From contig OU342815.1 in assembly GCA_910591455.2 (NCBI GenBank), positions 21,985,019-22,049,018 on the forward strand: 64,000 nt of DNA. Reading direction: 5' to 3'. Of this stretch, positions 1 through 20,257 are shown in pieces (positions within the stretch are counted from its first letter, which is position 1; every line of letters starts with the position of its first letter). The translations under genes were made by a program, and so were the position numbers. The notes beneath the pieces were generated by a model, which worked only from the letters and a program-made list of their open reading frames with translations, did no database searches and was not told where the DNA came from. The DNA comes from Pholis gunnellus. Taxonomy: Eukaryota; Chordata; Actinopteri; Perciformes; Pholidae.

Positions 1-3000
1 ACTTACGTGCAATATTATGCTTTTAAATGATGTATTATCATATCAAATATGTGCCCATTTTCATACATTTCCAGAACAGAAATCTGAACATCGGATGAAG
101 ACAGTTTCAAAAATGTCTCGCTTCATTTTGTTGACATTACAGACGGGACAGCCATAAAAAAGCCATAAACAGCCATAAAAAACATCTATTTTCTCCATGT
201 TTTTATTAATAAATGTAGAATAAATGAGTGTGTGAGTGATGTGAGAACCTTCAGCACATAGAGAGGAGTGAACGTGTAGAGTTTGGTGTGTGTAAGAGCT
301 GCTGAAGTGGAGATTTATCATCAGAGTCTGAGAACAAACTCATTCAGAGAAAACGTCCTTTAAAGAGACGTTTAGTTCATTACAGACATTTAGAGACTCT
401 ACAGGTGAAGAGGGTCAACACATGAACTCATAGATATCACCATGAACCTTCACCACTTCATCACTCACATTAAGACGATAATCTTTGTTATTACGAGTTT
501 TCTGAAAATGTATGTTTAAATGAGGCGTTCTCTGATGGTAACTTTTGGTGGATTTAGGAAAAATCTACAGACACAAACAGACAAAGTAGTAAAATGAAGA
601 GATAAATGTGTGTTTTGGATGTTTTCCTCACACTTGCTGTGGAAGCAAAGTAACATGAAGAACACAGCTGTTGCTTGTATCTGTGTCTCGCCTTAATGAC
701 ACCTGAGCCAGAGCTTCACCAGAAGTGGGAAAAGACTTTCCTGAAGTCTGTGGGAGGCAGTGAAGGAAAACAAATCAAACCGTACACACCTTCACAGAGC
801 AGGGCTGTACACAGATCAGTTAATGGTGTCTGATGGTATTTGTGTGTGAAAAGACACTAGAGATGTATTCTCCTTCACTGAGCTGGTGCTGGCGCTGTTG
901 ACAGCATAACAACTGATTTACAGCTCAGCCTGGGCCTTCCTGCATCTACGCAACACTACATAGATAATGGTAGTGCCGATTAAAGGATTAGTAGAGCGAC
1001 AATTCCTGATATGCATAAAACATTTAAAGTTATTTTTCACACAAAAGTGCCAAACATTCTCTTTCCTTTGTTTCATAGAGAGCCCCAGGGCTCAGTGGTG
1101 GGATTTGAACCCATGAACAACCTTGACAGCAGTACGTCTTTTCTTTGATATCTGATAAAAAAAAAAAACGCAAAAGAAACAACTTCACATTGTGAAACGT
1201 ACAAGTTATGGCTCTTGGCTAAAACAGCCTCTGTATCGTACTAAACAGCGATTATACGCTCTCGTACGAAACATTTAACAGATGCCCGAGAAGCTTCTTC
1301 CAATACTTTCCAAAAAGTGAAATCTGACACCGAGAGGGGTCACTTCAGCATCAGAACTGTAGCTTCCTGTTTCAGTAAGCAAGCCATTATAGGATTGGTT
1401 AAGTGCAGAGCATGCCTTTGATGAAGAGTCACTCCAGGCAAACATCCCTGTCACTCAGGGAGCGAGGCGGGCTTTAACAGGACTTGACGTCTTTTCATCA
1501 TGCGGTAATTAAGTGAAATCCAAAGAACTGAGGAGCCGACGAGGAGTTTTTTCGAAATGCGATCTCGTCTGATTACTCAGGGAAACAAGTTAAAGCAAAA
1601 GGGAAAACAAGTCAGAGAGTAACGACGGGGAAGCCTGAAGCACTGAAGAGTGAGAATAAAACACAGACCTCACTAGATGGACTCACATATTAAGTCCATG
1701 AAGAACTAAACTAGATCTTGAAATGCTGTTGAACTACTGAAAGTTGAACCAAAAAAAGAAAACAACTACACAAGGTCTCCTTGAAAGTGTTAGCATGTGT
1801 TGGGACACGGTTGAAACGTGTGGAGAGAAAAGGGAAATGTTGTCACGGGTTGGAAGTCTGCCAGATCCAGAGAGAGTATAAAAGCATGCCGGCAATGCAT
1901 AGGGGAATACTATCTTGATTTGAAAACATTTAGTTCCAGCAGATCCTGTACAGAGATCGCTGTTCTCACGAGGATGTGCAGGAAAGGGCGGCGCTTGCAA
2001 CAAATAACAGCCAATGAGCCGGGTCACAGTCCGTAGGCTCAACCTCCCACTAGCCTCTAGATGGATGTCCCTGTTTACAACAATGACTTTAGGGGGAAGG
2101 AAACAGCCTCAGCCTTTTTATGATCAGACAAGAATGTCATCGAGGCATGTCAAGGAAAAGAAGGAGAGAGCAGCTTTGGAGGGAAAACAGAGTTTTGCAC
2201 AGGTTTATGATCGCTGTGGATATATCTTGTAATTATGCCGAGGTTACTCTAAATTAAACAGCATTTTGACCGACTCTGAGTTTCAACAGTTTGTTTGAAT
2301 TTTGCATAATCCTTCCCCGGCTGTTAGTTAATAGTTGGTTCATTTAGATTGCATGGGAGGAGTCGAGGTTATTTGTTTGGAGAAGGTGGCCACTTCTTAC
2401 ACCTCGGCCCTTTTGGATGGTGTTGTTTGCGGGCCCCCCAAAAAAGCTCTCTTGAGTGAACCCTGTAGGTTTTTGGAAAGGCTTGTGTGCTGCAGCACAG
2501 AACCCACAAGCAGAGAACTGACATCAAACAAACACTGATTCTCGACTATTCAGGACACAATGTGTTTTGCCGGTGTGGGGGGTGGGGGGGGGGGACTCTG
2601 GGTGCATCTGTTCTTTTAATCAACGCACACTCGGCTATTTCGGGCTGTCTGGGCTCCTGTTATCGGCTTGAAAAGTAATGTCATCGGTTTGAGGACTGGG
2701 CACGGAGACAGAAGAGAAAACAATTCAGGTTGCTGCGATAGGCGTGCTGAGATGATTCCTATCAGTGTGCAGGCGGTCATCAGAGCGCTGAGGGGAGGAG
2801 GTTAGCCAACAGATAGAGAGCTCTTGGATGTTGAAGCTATTGGAAATATATGCAAATTACACTGAAAGCTAATTTACACTCCTGGATAAAAATATTTATA
2901 TTATCAAAATTCCTTCCGAACCCTGAAAGATTGTAATCAAGAGCCTTAAATAAATGAAATAATGCGTCTTCTGTGTTTCTGATCCCCCCCAACCAAACTT

Positions 3001-4454
3001 TAAGTGGGGAAGACGGCCCATAAACAAACACGAGCGCTTTTGGAAGACTCTAAATGTCACAGAAAGCCTTGGTGGGCGAGCTCGGCTCCGGAGCCAACAT
3101 CGAAACCAAGAGAAAAAAAAAAGAAAGAAAGAAAGTCTGGGTACGACGAGTGATGTAGCGCTGTGGTTTGTAGAGCTGGAGAGACGGAGAACAAACCTTC
3201 CAGAGAATGGAAATTGGGGAAAAAAAAAAATGAAAACGTGATTAAATCTGTCTCCCAGCGGTTGCTTGCATTCTCACGACATACTGAAAGGCGAGTCATG
3301 AATCTGGAGCCAACAGGCGACTTCTGTCAGCCCCGGAGAGACGTCCTCCTCTCACATGTTATGATGTTACCGAGCTGACAGGTGAATCATGTCCAGGTTT
3401 TAAGTGCATGCATCAGTAGGACGTCTTTGAGTCCACTGGGATTCAATAACAAACAAGACCGGGGCTTCTACCGTTCACAGACTCTCCTACGAGCTGCAGA
3501 CCGTCTCCAGGACTTTAGAGATATTGTCCTCACCCCTTTCTTCCTTCTGTTACACTTGTGTCGTGTGGATGGGTTTGTTCGTACATGGTTCAGATATCCC
3601 AAATACCAAATTACATCAAAATTATAGCACATGATACAGGGTTACCACATCAACTGTGATTGCTAACAGGCCCTGGATGTTTTCAATGGAACTTGGAGAG
3701 CAAATACGCATTTTTCAGCAGCAGCGAGCCACAAGCCTTTCAAAATATCCAGCGCTGCCTCATAAAGTCACGCTATGAGGCCGAACAGTCCGCTCTTGTT
3801 GAAAAAAAGAAAAAGAAACAAGATCTGCCATTTAAGGCAGCCATAAATAGCTTTGTTTCATTATCAGGTCTTTAAATCCCACTCGTATCCCCTGAAATTT
3901 GAAGTTTGTTCTTTTCTTGTTACCCAACGATTCATCAGATCATTATCTGAACTTCTAGGCATGTCCCCACTTGAACATCCATCCCAGGCCTGGTTTTGAC
4001 TGGGATAACCCCGGAGAGGCAACCATGGCGGTCTCATTTAGACGTATAGCAGCCGTGATCCGTTCAAACGTTGCGCACATTCATCTTGTCCAACTTGATA
4101 AACTGGAGCTGAGTTTAATTAAAGAGAACATTTCATGCTCATTTTCAGATCCATACTTGTATTTTGGGTTCCCACAAGAACGTGTTTACATGCTTTAATT
4201 AAAGTCGTAAATGCCTCCGATACATCCTAAAATTAGGAATCGTGTATCGGCGACTACGCCAGACTATGCATCGATCAGATAACACATATCATTATTATTT
4301 AGGCTACACAGGAACAACAACGATCCGTACATCCTGCCTACTGAGCATGTGCAAACTAGTACGACACACCCGTGGTTAAACATTGTCGCGCAGCCTATTT
4401 TCTCCCTGATAATGCTACTTTGTGAACAACAAATCTGTGTTGAAATCTGCAGGA

Positions 4455-4540
4455 GGAGCTAGCTAACGTTAGCTGTTAGCAGCCGGTGGGCAGCACAGTC
4501 CTGCTAGCTAAATAACGCAGCTAACAGCTAACGTATGCAG
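4455..4540. repeat. Cluster of GCTAGC/GTTAGC/GCTAAC hexamers
   Basis: Overlapping and inverted copies of GCTAGC, GTTAGC and GCTAAC are packed into about 85 bp (for example AGCTAACGTTAGCTGTTAGC). The same motif recurs at 31343-31395, 58710-58820 and 60598-60745. I cannot assign a function. It may be a low-complexity teleost repeat. Confidence 0.5.
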
Positions 4541-5351
4541 GTTGCATTGAGTTACATTGTGACGGCTTCAAGCTCTACTCAGTGAAAATAAGGTGAAAGG
4601 TAAATAATAACGCTATCATGTGTTCAAATGTCATCTGTGGGTGGAAACTTAAATAAATGCAGATGTCCTCGACTCACATTGTGGAGGCGTTTACTGGCAG
4701 GAAGAGAGATAACAAGATCATTTTAGTTTTTTAAACTTTGAACAGCAGTGAATGAACCAACTGTGTGTCTGTAGCACCAACAGCTACGACTGTGTTTACA
4801 GGCACACGACTTATTAAGGGCCAGTGGGCCGCCCTCACACTTTGGTTTGGTTCTGCTTTGAAGGTTTTTTCTCTTTCTTAGGGAGACTGTCTTCAGTCTC
4901 CAGTTGAGCGTTTAGAGTCCGACTTCTGGGTCTAGTTTCAGCATAAAGGGAAGCACAGGCTCAGTGATAAACATGCTCTATTACGGAACAAATGGTATAT
5001 CCCATATCATGGCACATGTATGTATCTGGCCATCTACACCACCAGCAGACCACCATTCACCTCATTGCCCGTCCTGATTGCACTCTTTTTGCACTCTTTA
5101 ATATTCTGACGTCACAAGAGCTGCAACAAAGTCACAATAAGCAAACGTTGATTTCTAGACGAACTGATCGAGTGTCTGAGAAATCAACACCCAGGTTGGA
5201 ATAAACAGTCAGTAACCTGATTTACTGAAGACGACATCAGAGCCGTTTGATGACAGCAGACATACACGATGCTGCAACCCAATATCACACCTCATAATGA
5301 ACGACACATTGTTTTTTGGCTTCCGCCGTGCACTTGTCAGACAGCCGTGTC

Positions 5352-5386
5352 TCACACACACTCACACACACACACACACACACACA
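5352..5386. repeat. (CA)n microsatellite
   Basis: Short CA dinucleotide run, 24 bp pure from 5363, in the inferred ahr intron 2. Confidence 0.9.
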
Positions 5387-8150
5387 GTTGGCATGGCTGA
5401 CACTGCATATGTGCAGGCTGTCTAGAACGTGTTTGACGCCTGTGAAAGCGTTCAGGGGGCTGTTCTGTTTTAATCCACACACCCTGATGCCTCCTCCCCG
5501 CAGCAGACAGGCGTCTGTCCTGAGCTGGACCTGTTCATACGGGACGACTACCGCGGGTTCATCTGTGACGGATGCCGTCAGTAGAGACTCCAGTCTGCAG
5601 TGGAGTTTGCTCGCTGCAATTTACTGCTAAACCGTAGAATTATGTACAATTGCTTTACATAATTACAAGGTAGGTTTTCTTTCTCTTGTTCTCTTATCAG
5701 CCACACACGGACGCCGTCTCGCTCTCACTTTCTTCCAGGCGGGATCGGATATCGGTGACAATGGGGCCGATCTACAGAGAGGCGAAGTCCCTCCACCTCC
5801 AGTGTTCCTATGAGACCCATCACCAATAAGGTCTCATCGTGGGCCACAGAAAAGGGCGGGACTTTGGCCTCTCCATTCAATTCTATATTTACTAACTCCA
5901 TATTTTACTGTATATATTATGTACTGTAATTTTGAGGCATGCAGCTAATTAATTAAAACACTGGTGTCTGATTGGTTCTCTGTATCAGCCAATAGCCAAA
6001 GCCCAGGCGTCGTATCAGGACAGAAAAAAGCAGGATCAGTGCTGAGATCATTTAATAGACCTGACAAACTGCACAACGTGCACAACTCAGACGACAGTGT
6101 CGGGAAAGGACGTGTGAACACGTGACTCTCAGTAAGCGTTCACACTTTAAATGTAAACATACCACAGATGCTCTGTTAATGCCACGCTTCAAACCTGTCT
6201 CACACACTTCCTGTTCGTCCAGCTAACAGCTACTTACTCATGTTTCTCCTCTCAGAAAACAATGAATATCTTGAAGTAGAGAGATGATAAGCACTGAAAC
6301 ATAATGCTAATTGACCGATCCTGTAAGTGACTCATTTCACCAGAGTAATGCTCTCTGCTTATATCAGTAACTAGATTAGTTTATGTCTCGGTACATAAAC
6401 CAATGAGTGACATACTATTTAATCGATACCTTCGGTCTTATTACCTGCTAATGTTGTGGAATGGTGCACAGTGAGTGAAGTCTACGGTGACAGAGCAGCA
6501 GTATTCATGGGGGTGATGGGTTGCACATGGGCTGTTTGGTGGGACATGTGATTGTGATCACTACAGGGCACAGAGCGTCTATTCAGAGAGCCGGATCACT
6601 GCCAATGTCAAACCAACTGAAGGAGACGGTGAGACGAGCAGAGGCTCAAACAAAACAAGCTGCAGGAGGATGTCTGCGACGCACAACGCTGCACAAAGAA
6701 GAACAAAGTGACAAACCATCAAAATCTCCACGACTGTCTGAAGGTAACGACGACAGCTGAGTTTTAAAAAAGTTTGATTTCAAAATGTGCAGTTGTAGCG
6801 TTTCCAAACTCGGCACCATTACCGCAGACTTTTAAATCAGCTCACACACCTTCAACAGTTCATGTTTTCCAATGTGGATTACAAAGATGTTTCATGTCTG
6901 TTTGCTGGGGCTGTCGGCTAATGCAAACTTTAGTGCGGGATGTTTTTGGTTGACCTTTGCCTCGAGCGCTGCAGGAGAAAAATGGTTGTGTTGGTTAAAT
7001 GAGGAGGACGGCGTGCTGTGATTGGTTAAGGACTATAAAATGCCAAGAGGAGTTAAGGAGAGGAGGAAGCTGTCAAAACGTTTCTTTTAAAACAGGATCT
7101 GATGCATAAAACCAGAAAAATGCATGCATGCCCATATTTGCATCGGTGTCAACTGTCAAGCACGCTTTTTTTCTTTCACACTAGCATCATTTCAATTGAT
7201 AGGGGTGTAAACTGCAACACGCACTGAGCTGAACTTTAGATAAATTATTCACATATAAATCTCTCTCTTCATTTTCACTTTTTCCCTGTCCGGCTATAAA
7301 ACCATGTTCTGAAATATGCACGAGGTGCACACATTCGCACGCAAAGTTCCTCATTTATCAACACACATTTTTGTGTGAGAAAGGGCATGTGCGTCATTTT
7401 GGCGCTTACGCATCAACGAAACATCTGGCTCCAGGTGTTTGATACGGCTCCACTGATGTTCCACATGTGCTGTCTGTCCATTTAGTAATACCGTCGAGGA
7501 AAACCACGTTGAACCCGCCTTGCATGGAAAACTATGGTTTTTGTATTTAAATGCTGACTGACTTGATAAAAGTGAGTTATGTTCCCTGGTCTACACCAGC
7601 TGCATGTTAGTTAAAGGAACCAACCCATCTATCAATAGAGAAACCGATGTGCAAAATGACTTGAAGCAGGTAATCAAAGCTGGTGCAGAGTTTCCCATGG
7701 ATTAGAAAGGTCATGTTGTAAACGCACTTGAGCAGAGTTTATAGAAGCTACTATCTGAAACGACTACACGATGGCGCAACTTCAGCCCATCGAGCCTGTA
7801 GAGCAAAGAAAAGTAGGCAAGAGGTTGTGAGAACGAGCAGCGCTGGAATGTCACAAGTCTGATGATGACTACACGTCCATTCATCCCCGATGTTCACACT
7901 GCTAATTACAGTCTGCAGCTACAAATGTTTAAAATGCATTTGAGTTGTTTTAGGTTTTCCTTTTGTTACGTTGATATTGTCACTGGGTTAGCATCGCATG
8001 TGATAACAGGTTAGACAAATCACATTATAGAAAGACGACTGCTGTAACGTACTAGCACAAAAATAAGGAAACTGAATAAGACTACAAAGATGTCTAATCC
8101 TGATAACATCATGGTGACCCAATACATTCTGTGCACATTTAGTCCACTAC

Positions 8151-8512
8151 TAGGTCTGGGTATTGGTACCTTTAAAAGGTATCGACCGAAATAACCCAGT
8201 ACCCAGTAGTATCGAAACTCAATCAGCTTTGTGCCTGGATTTACAAAAAAAAGACAGCACTGCAGCAGCTTCAACCCGTGAAACAGGATTGTGGTCATGA
8301 ACACGGAGATGTCTGAGCCAGCAGGCTAGAAGCTAACGGTGCTAAAAGCGCTAACAACGACAACAGTGCTGAATGAGTTTCAATCTAACGGTGTAAAAAC
8401 TGTGGGGAACCATGGACACTAAGAGCTCGCCAGTGCAACACACAGCTTCCATTCGAATGACTCTACGCATCGGAACTGGTATCGTGATGTTTTAAACGAT
8501 ACCCAGCGCGAG
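8151..8512. repeat. Probable short non-autonomous DNA element with GGTATCG motifs
   Basis: The left part holds TCTGGGTATTGGTACC followed by GGTATCGACCGAAATAACCC. The right part holds TTTAAACGATACCCAGC, roughly the inverse of the left end. A GGGTATCG-type inverted terminus around about 360 bp suggests a decayed MITE. The boundaries and any target duplication are not clear, so the call is tentative. Confidence 0.35.
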
Positions 8513-9076
8513 CCAATACTCCACTGGCCAACAAGCTAGACACTAAATCCAAGATTGAGTCGGGTTTTTGTTGCACACACAGATTCAGTGCAACATGTCC
8601 AACTACTACGAGATAGCACAGGCAGAACAACGCACAGAAAACGCACCAAAAAAAAGCAACCGAGACAAGACACAGATATTGTAACCACATCAGTGGAGCC
8701 CCGAGGCAACCGGGCAACTTCCTCAGGAGCCTGTCTGCCAACACCTCGGCTAACATGTCTGTTTGAATCATCTGCGGGTGGTGGACATATTATATGCGTG
8801 ACTCACACATAATTGACTCATCATTCAAAGCCATGGTGCCTGCAAGTTTAATCAACTTACGGTGCGGACGTGAATCTTAAGGCAAACAAAAGAATATTTC
8901 TTTAATAGTGACTATTGTTAAGTGTTGCTAATAGAGAGGGTGGAGTATCGAGGATGTGTTGTTTCCTATAACCAGATTCCTGCATGCTTCACATTCCTGC
9001 CTCGGCTGTCAAACGCGCCGCCGGTGCATCTGCATGCGCCGCTCTAGAAAACCGCTTCCAGTTTCCGACCCCTCAC

Positions 9077-17118
<8,042 letters not shown>

Positions 17119-17528
17119 GGTGTCACTTCGATTTTACGCACACAAACTTGAACGTTCAACTAGCGTTTGTTCGGCTAATTCACTCCTTGGTTGTTGCAGC
17201 TTTTCTCCATCCGTGTACAGCGGTCGGTGTGTTTTAGTCCGTCGTTATTCAGCCAGCGAGTCGAACTCTCATGCTCGGAAGAAAAAAAAGGAAAAGAAGA
17301 AGTAGCCGGGGTTCGTGGAGGTTTGGTGCCGCGTTGCCAGTTCCCGTGGGCGGACACTGAAGCTGACCTTGGTCGGTGGTGCGTTGAGGGTGAGATTGAG
17401 GCAGTAGTGCGAATAGAAACTGGTGAAGTTTTGTGTGAAGGGTGGGGGGGGGGACAATTTAGAAAAGTTTGGCGCAGAATTCACCACAAGTCCAACCCAT
17501 CCCCCTTCTATGCATAAACAACGCAGCC

Positions 17529-17551
17529 TTATTATTATTATTATTATTATA
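17529..17551. repeat. (TTA)n trinucleotide run
   Basis: About seven TTA units, 30 bp before the CT tract, in the ahr upstream region. Confidence 0.9.
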
Positions 17552-17578
17552 ATCCGGAGTCACTTTTTCCTTCTCTTT

Positions 17579-17695
<117 letters not shown>

Positions 17696-18360
17696 ACGGG
17701 GCGTTTTCAGGAAATGTGTATGAACAGTCTGCCAGAGCTGTGTTTTAAGGTGGACTGGACTGGTTGTGACTGTCAGGCCTGTTTTACTTCTGCTTTTGAA
17801 ATATCCAGAGTGTGCTGTGATTTTTTTTCTTCTTCTTTTTTACTTAGTTGGGAAAATATGTTCTTTGGCGGAGTTTTCTGACCACAGCAGGAAATGTTAT
17901 AGAAATGTTTTCCTAATAACTTCCATGATATCTGATGCACACATATCACATATTTTTGTAACTCACTACAACCTGGCTTCAGTGCTGTTTCCCCACTATA
18001 TCACTGTATGCTGTTGTGACTTAAAGCTATTATATGCTTTAATCCCGTACATACAACCATGCACTTTATTCTCAGTGGACAATAAACTAATGCTTACACA
18101 TCCATGATAACGGATTTATTAAAACTAATAAAATAACACACAAGGAATGTTAATGATTTACCTTTTTAGCACCAACTGGCACAGAGCTTCAAGCAATACA
18201 ATGTCCAGTATGGCCACTGCTGCAGATTTATAATAATAATAATACAAGTGTGAGGATTAAAAACAACCACAAAGTTTTGCTCCATGGGTAAGTCAAAAAG
18301 TTTATAGTTAACAAGTTAAAAAGGGGCTTTTAACTTGTTAACTACATCCATATTTTATTC

Positions 18361-18826
18361 TACAAACTTTATTACATGGCCATCAATGTTAACACCCAAA
18401 CACCACACCCATATGTGATGTAGCATCCCATTCCAAAACAAAATGCATGAATATGCTAATATTAGCCACCACTCTTCTGGAAAGGCCTTCCACACGATTG
18501 TTGGACCCCAGTCAGCCACATAATCATTAGTCAGTGGGATCGACCACTGAAGTTGGGCGATGTTTCTTCCCCAATGGACTTGAAGTGCTTTCATGCCTAA
18601 ACTGTGGAAACGCACTGTTCTTTATGGACCTGGCTTTGTGCACAGAGGCATTGTCATGTTGAAACAGGAAAGGGCCTTTCCCAGACTGTTGGCGCAACAT
18701 TGGAAGCATCACTGCAGCTATCACTGTATGCTGAAGCATTAAGTCTTCCCTTCGAAAAATGTTTTGACTCCACGGAGGCCAAACCATGACAGATGTGTCC
18801 ACAAACATTTGGCCACATCATGCATT
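18361..18826 (-). mobile_element. Deleted Tc1-like transposon remnant
   Basis: On the minus strand the element opens with a Tc1-like terminus (GGCCAAATGTTTGTGGACAC, near 18815). It then jumps directly into the C-terminal part of a Tc1/mariner transposase. The peptide GPFLFQHDNASVHKARSIK (minus strand, about 18690-18630) carries the second catalytic Asp in FQHD. After that frameshifts and an internal deletion remove the region with the last acidic residue. The left end (TTATTACATGGCC near 18368) resembles the other terminus. Without an N-terminal DNA-binding domain and with a broken frame it cannot encode a transposase. It lies between ahr and ndufa10. Confidence 0.8.
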
Positions 18827-19439
18827 TCCAAGCGTGTTGTGAGGACAGTAAGTAGTGCATTCACACTGGCAAATAGGTCAAATAAGTCAGCATGCATATC
18901 AAATATGTTCTGAATGTGCTGTTTTTTGTACAAATGTGTTTTACTTTCTTGTCATTTATGATCTGTTTGTACAGCAGCCTCCGCTTAGGGGCGTCAGCAG
19001 GAGTTATAGTGGTTAACAAATACATTAATAATCATCTGCTTACAACTACATCATGGTGTGTTATATATTTATATAACAGTTTAACGGTATTGTGTGCTAC
19101 TGGCGGGTGTTTCTATTATTTTGTCCACCCCATTGTTTTCATTGAAAGTAAACTAAATACAGATACGCCTCACTGTATAATTGTTTGATGTTTTGAATTC
19201 CTTCGTGTTTGAAAAGCAACTTTCTTCTTCACCCCGCTACACATCAGTGACAGCTGGAGACATGTTGACTGTTGCCTAGAGACCATTCACACCCTCATGC
19301 CTAATTTGCACCTCTGCAGAAAAGCTTGCACAGAACTGGAAGCTCGCAGAGAGCCGCCGAGACGCACCGCACACCTCCAGAAAAATGTGACTACGCACAT
19401 GGATGTATTACTGTATGGGCCAACCGGGCACAGGCCCGG

Positions 19440-19770
19440 GGGCCCAAAACCAGGAAGAGACTCAAAATGACCACAAAGAGACACAAAAAGATAACAAAGA
19501 GACTAAAACAACAATAAAGAGATGCAAAACAGCTGCAAAGTGACACAAAACACAAAAGAGACTGTAAGCGACTACGAAAAGGATCAAAACAACCACAGAG
19601 AGACACAAAATGACAACAAAGAAACAAAAAACGACTACAAAGAGACTCAGTATTACTATAATGAGATTCAACATGAAATCAGGGGGGAAAGAAATGACCA
19701 CAAAGAGACACTAAACAACAACAAAGAGACACTAAACAACAACAAAGAGACGCAAAACAACCACCGACCA
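19440..19770. repeat. Degenerate minisatellite based on CAAAGAGACACAAAA
   Basis: About 15 imperfect repeats of roughly 21 bp are built on ACAAAGAGAC followed by an AAAACGAC- or AAAATGAC-type half. The array begins just after GGCACAGGCCCGGGGGCCC. The repeat length is a multiple of three, so a plus-strand frame reads as Lys-Glu-Thr-Gln-rich and periodic. This is a property of the repeat rather than evidence for a gene. Confidence 0.85.
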
Positions 19771-20237
19771 AAACAAGCCCAGGGTTATGGGACAGGGAGG
19801 AGGGACAACAACCATTCTTGGCTTATCGTCCAACTCTTCCATCATTTTTTTTTATCAGCTCTGGAGTATGTTTCTTGTGTTGGGCCAAACCTATACGCAC
19901 TACTGACTCTCACGCCTATCAAATACATGGAAGACCGCCAAACAAAGGATTAAAAAAAGGTTCTAGTCCGTATCAAAAATAAATCACACGCCACGCGCCA
20001 TCCGCCACGGAGCGCCTGGCGTTTGCGAGAGGTTCCCGCACAGAGCGCAGGAATATGAATCAGGCATCTCCCAATGGTTCCTCTGTAAACAGCAGTGTTT
20101 ATCTTGGGCGAACTGTACTTCCTCATAACAGCCGTCTGTCATGTTCACATTCCACGTCTGAAGTTTGTCTCTGGTTCACATGGTAAACTCTGTTTCCTTG
20201 ATGGCACAGCCGGCGGCATTGCACACAATCCTGACGG

Positions 20238-20257
20238 CACACACACACACACACACA
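20238..20257. repeat. (AC)n microsatellite
   Basis: Ten AC units in intergenic sequence. Confidence 0.9.

Larger units (their letters stand above)
1..9076 (-). other. Inferred ahr intron 2: no exon recognised
   Basis: This stretch follows the exon 2 donor on the minus strand. I looked for the PAS-A exons of AHR (an ALNGF-type motif at PAS-A onset) and found none by eye, so intron 2 probably exceeds 9 kb. Contents seen are a short CA tract near 5363, a GTTAGC/GCTAGC cluster near 4455-4535, a repeat-like block with GGTATCG motifs near 8150-8510, and otherwise unremarkable AT-rich sequence. ORFs here are short and unrecognised. Confidence 0.55.

Noticed and set aside
1085..1130. tRNA-like 3' half on the minus strand (GGTTCAAATCCCACCA)
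   Set aside because: Only a T-arm-like stretch is present; there is no matching 5' half or A-box, so neither a tRNA nor a SINE can be supported.
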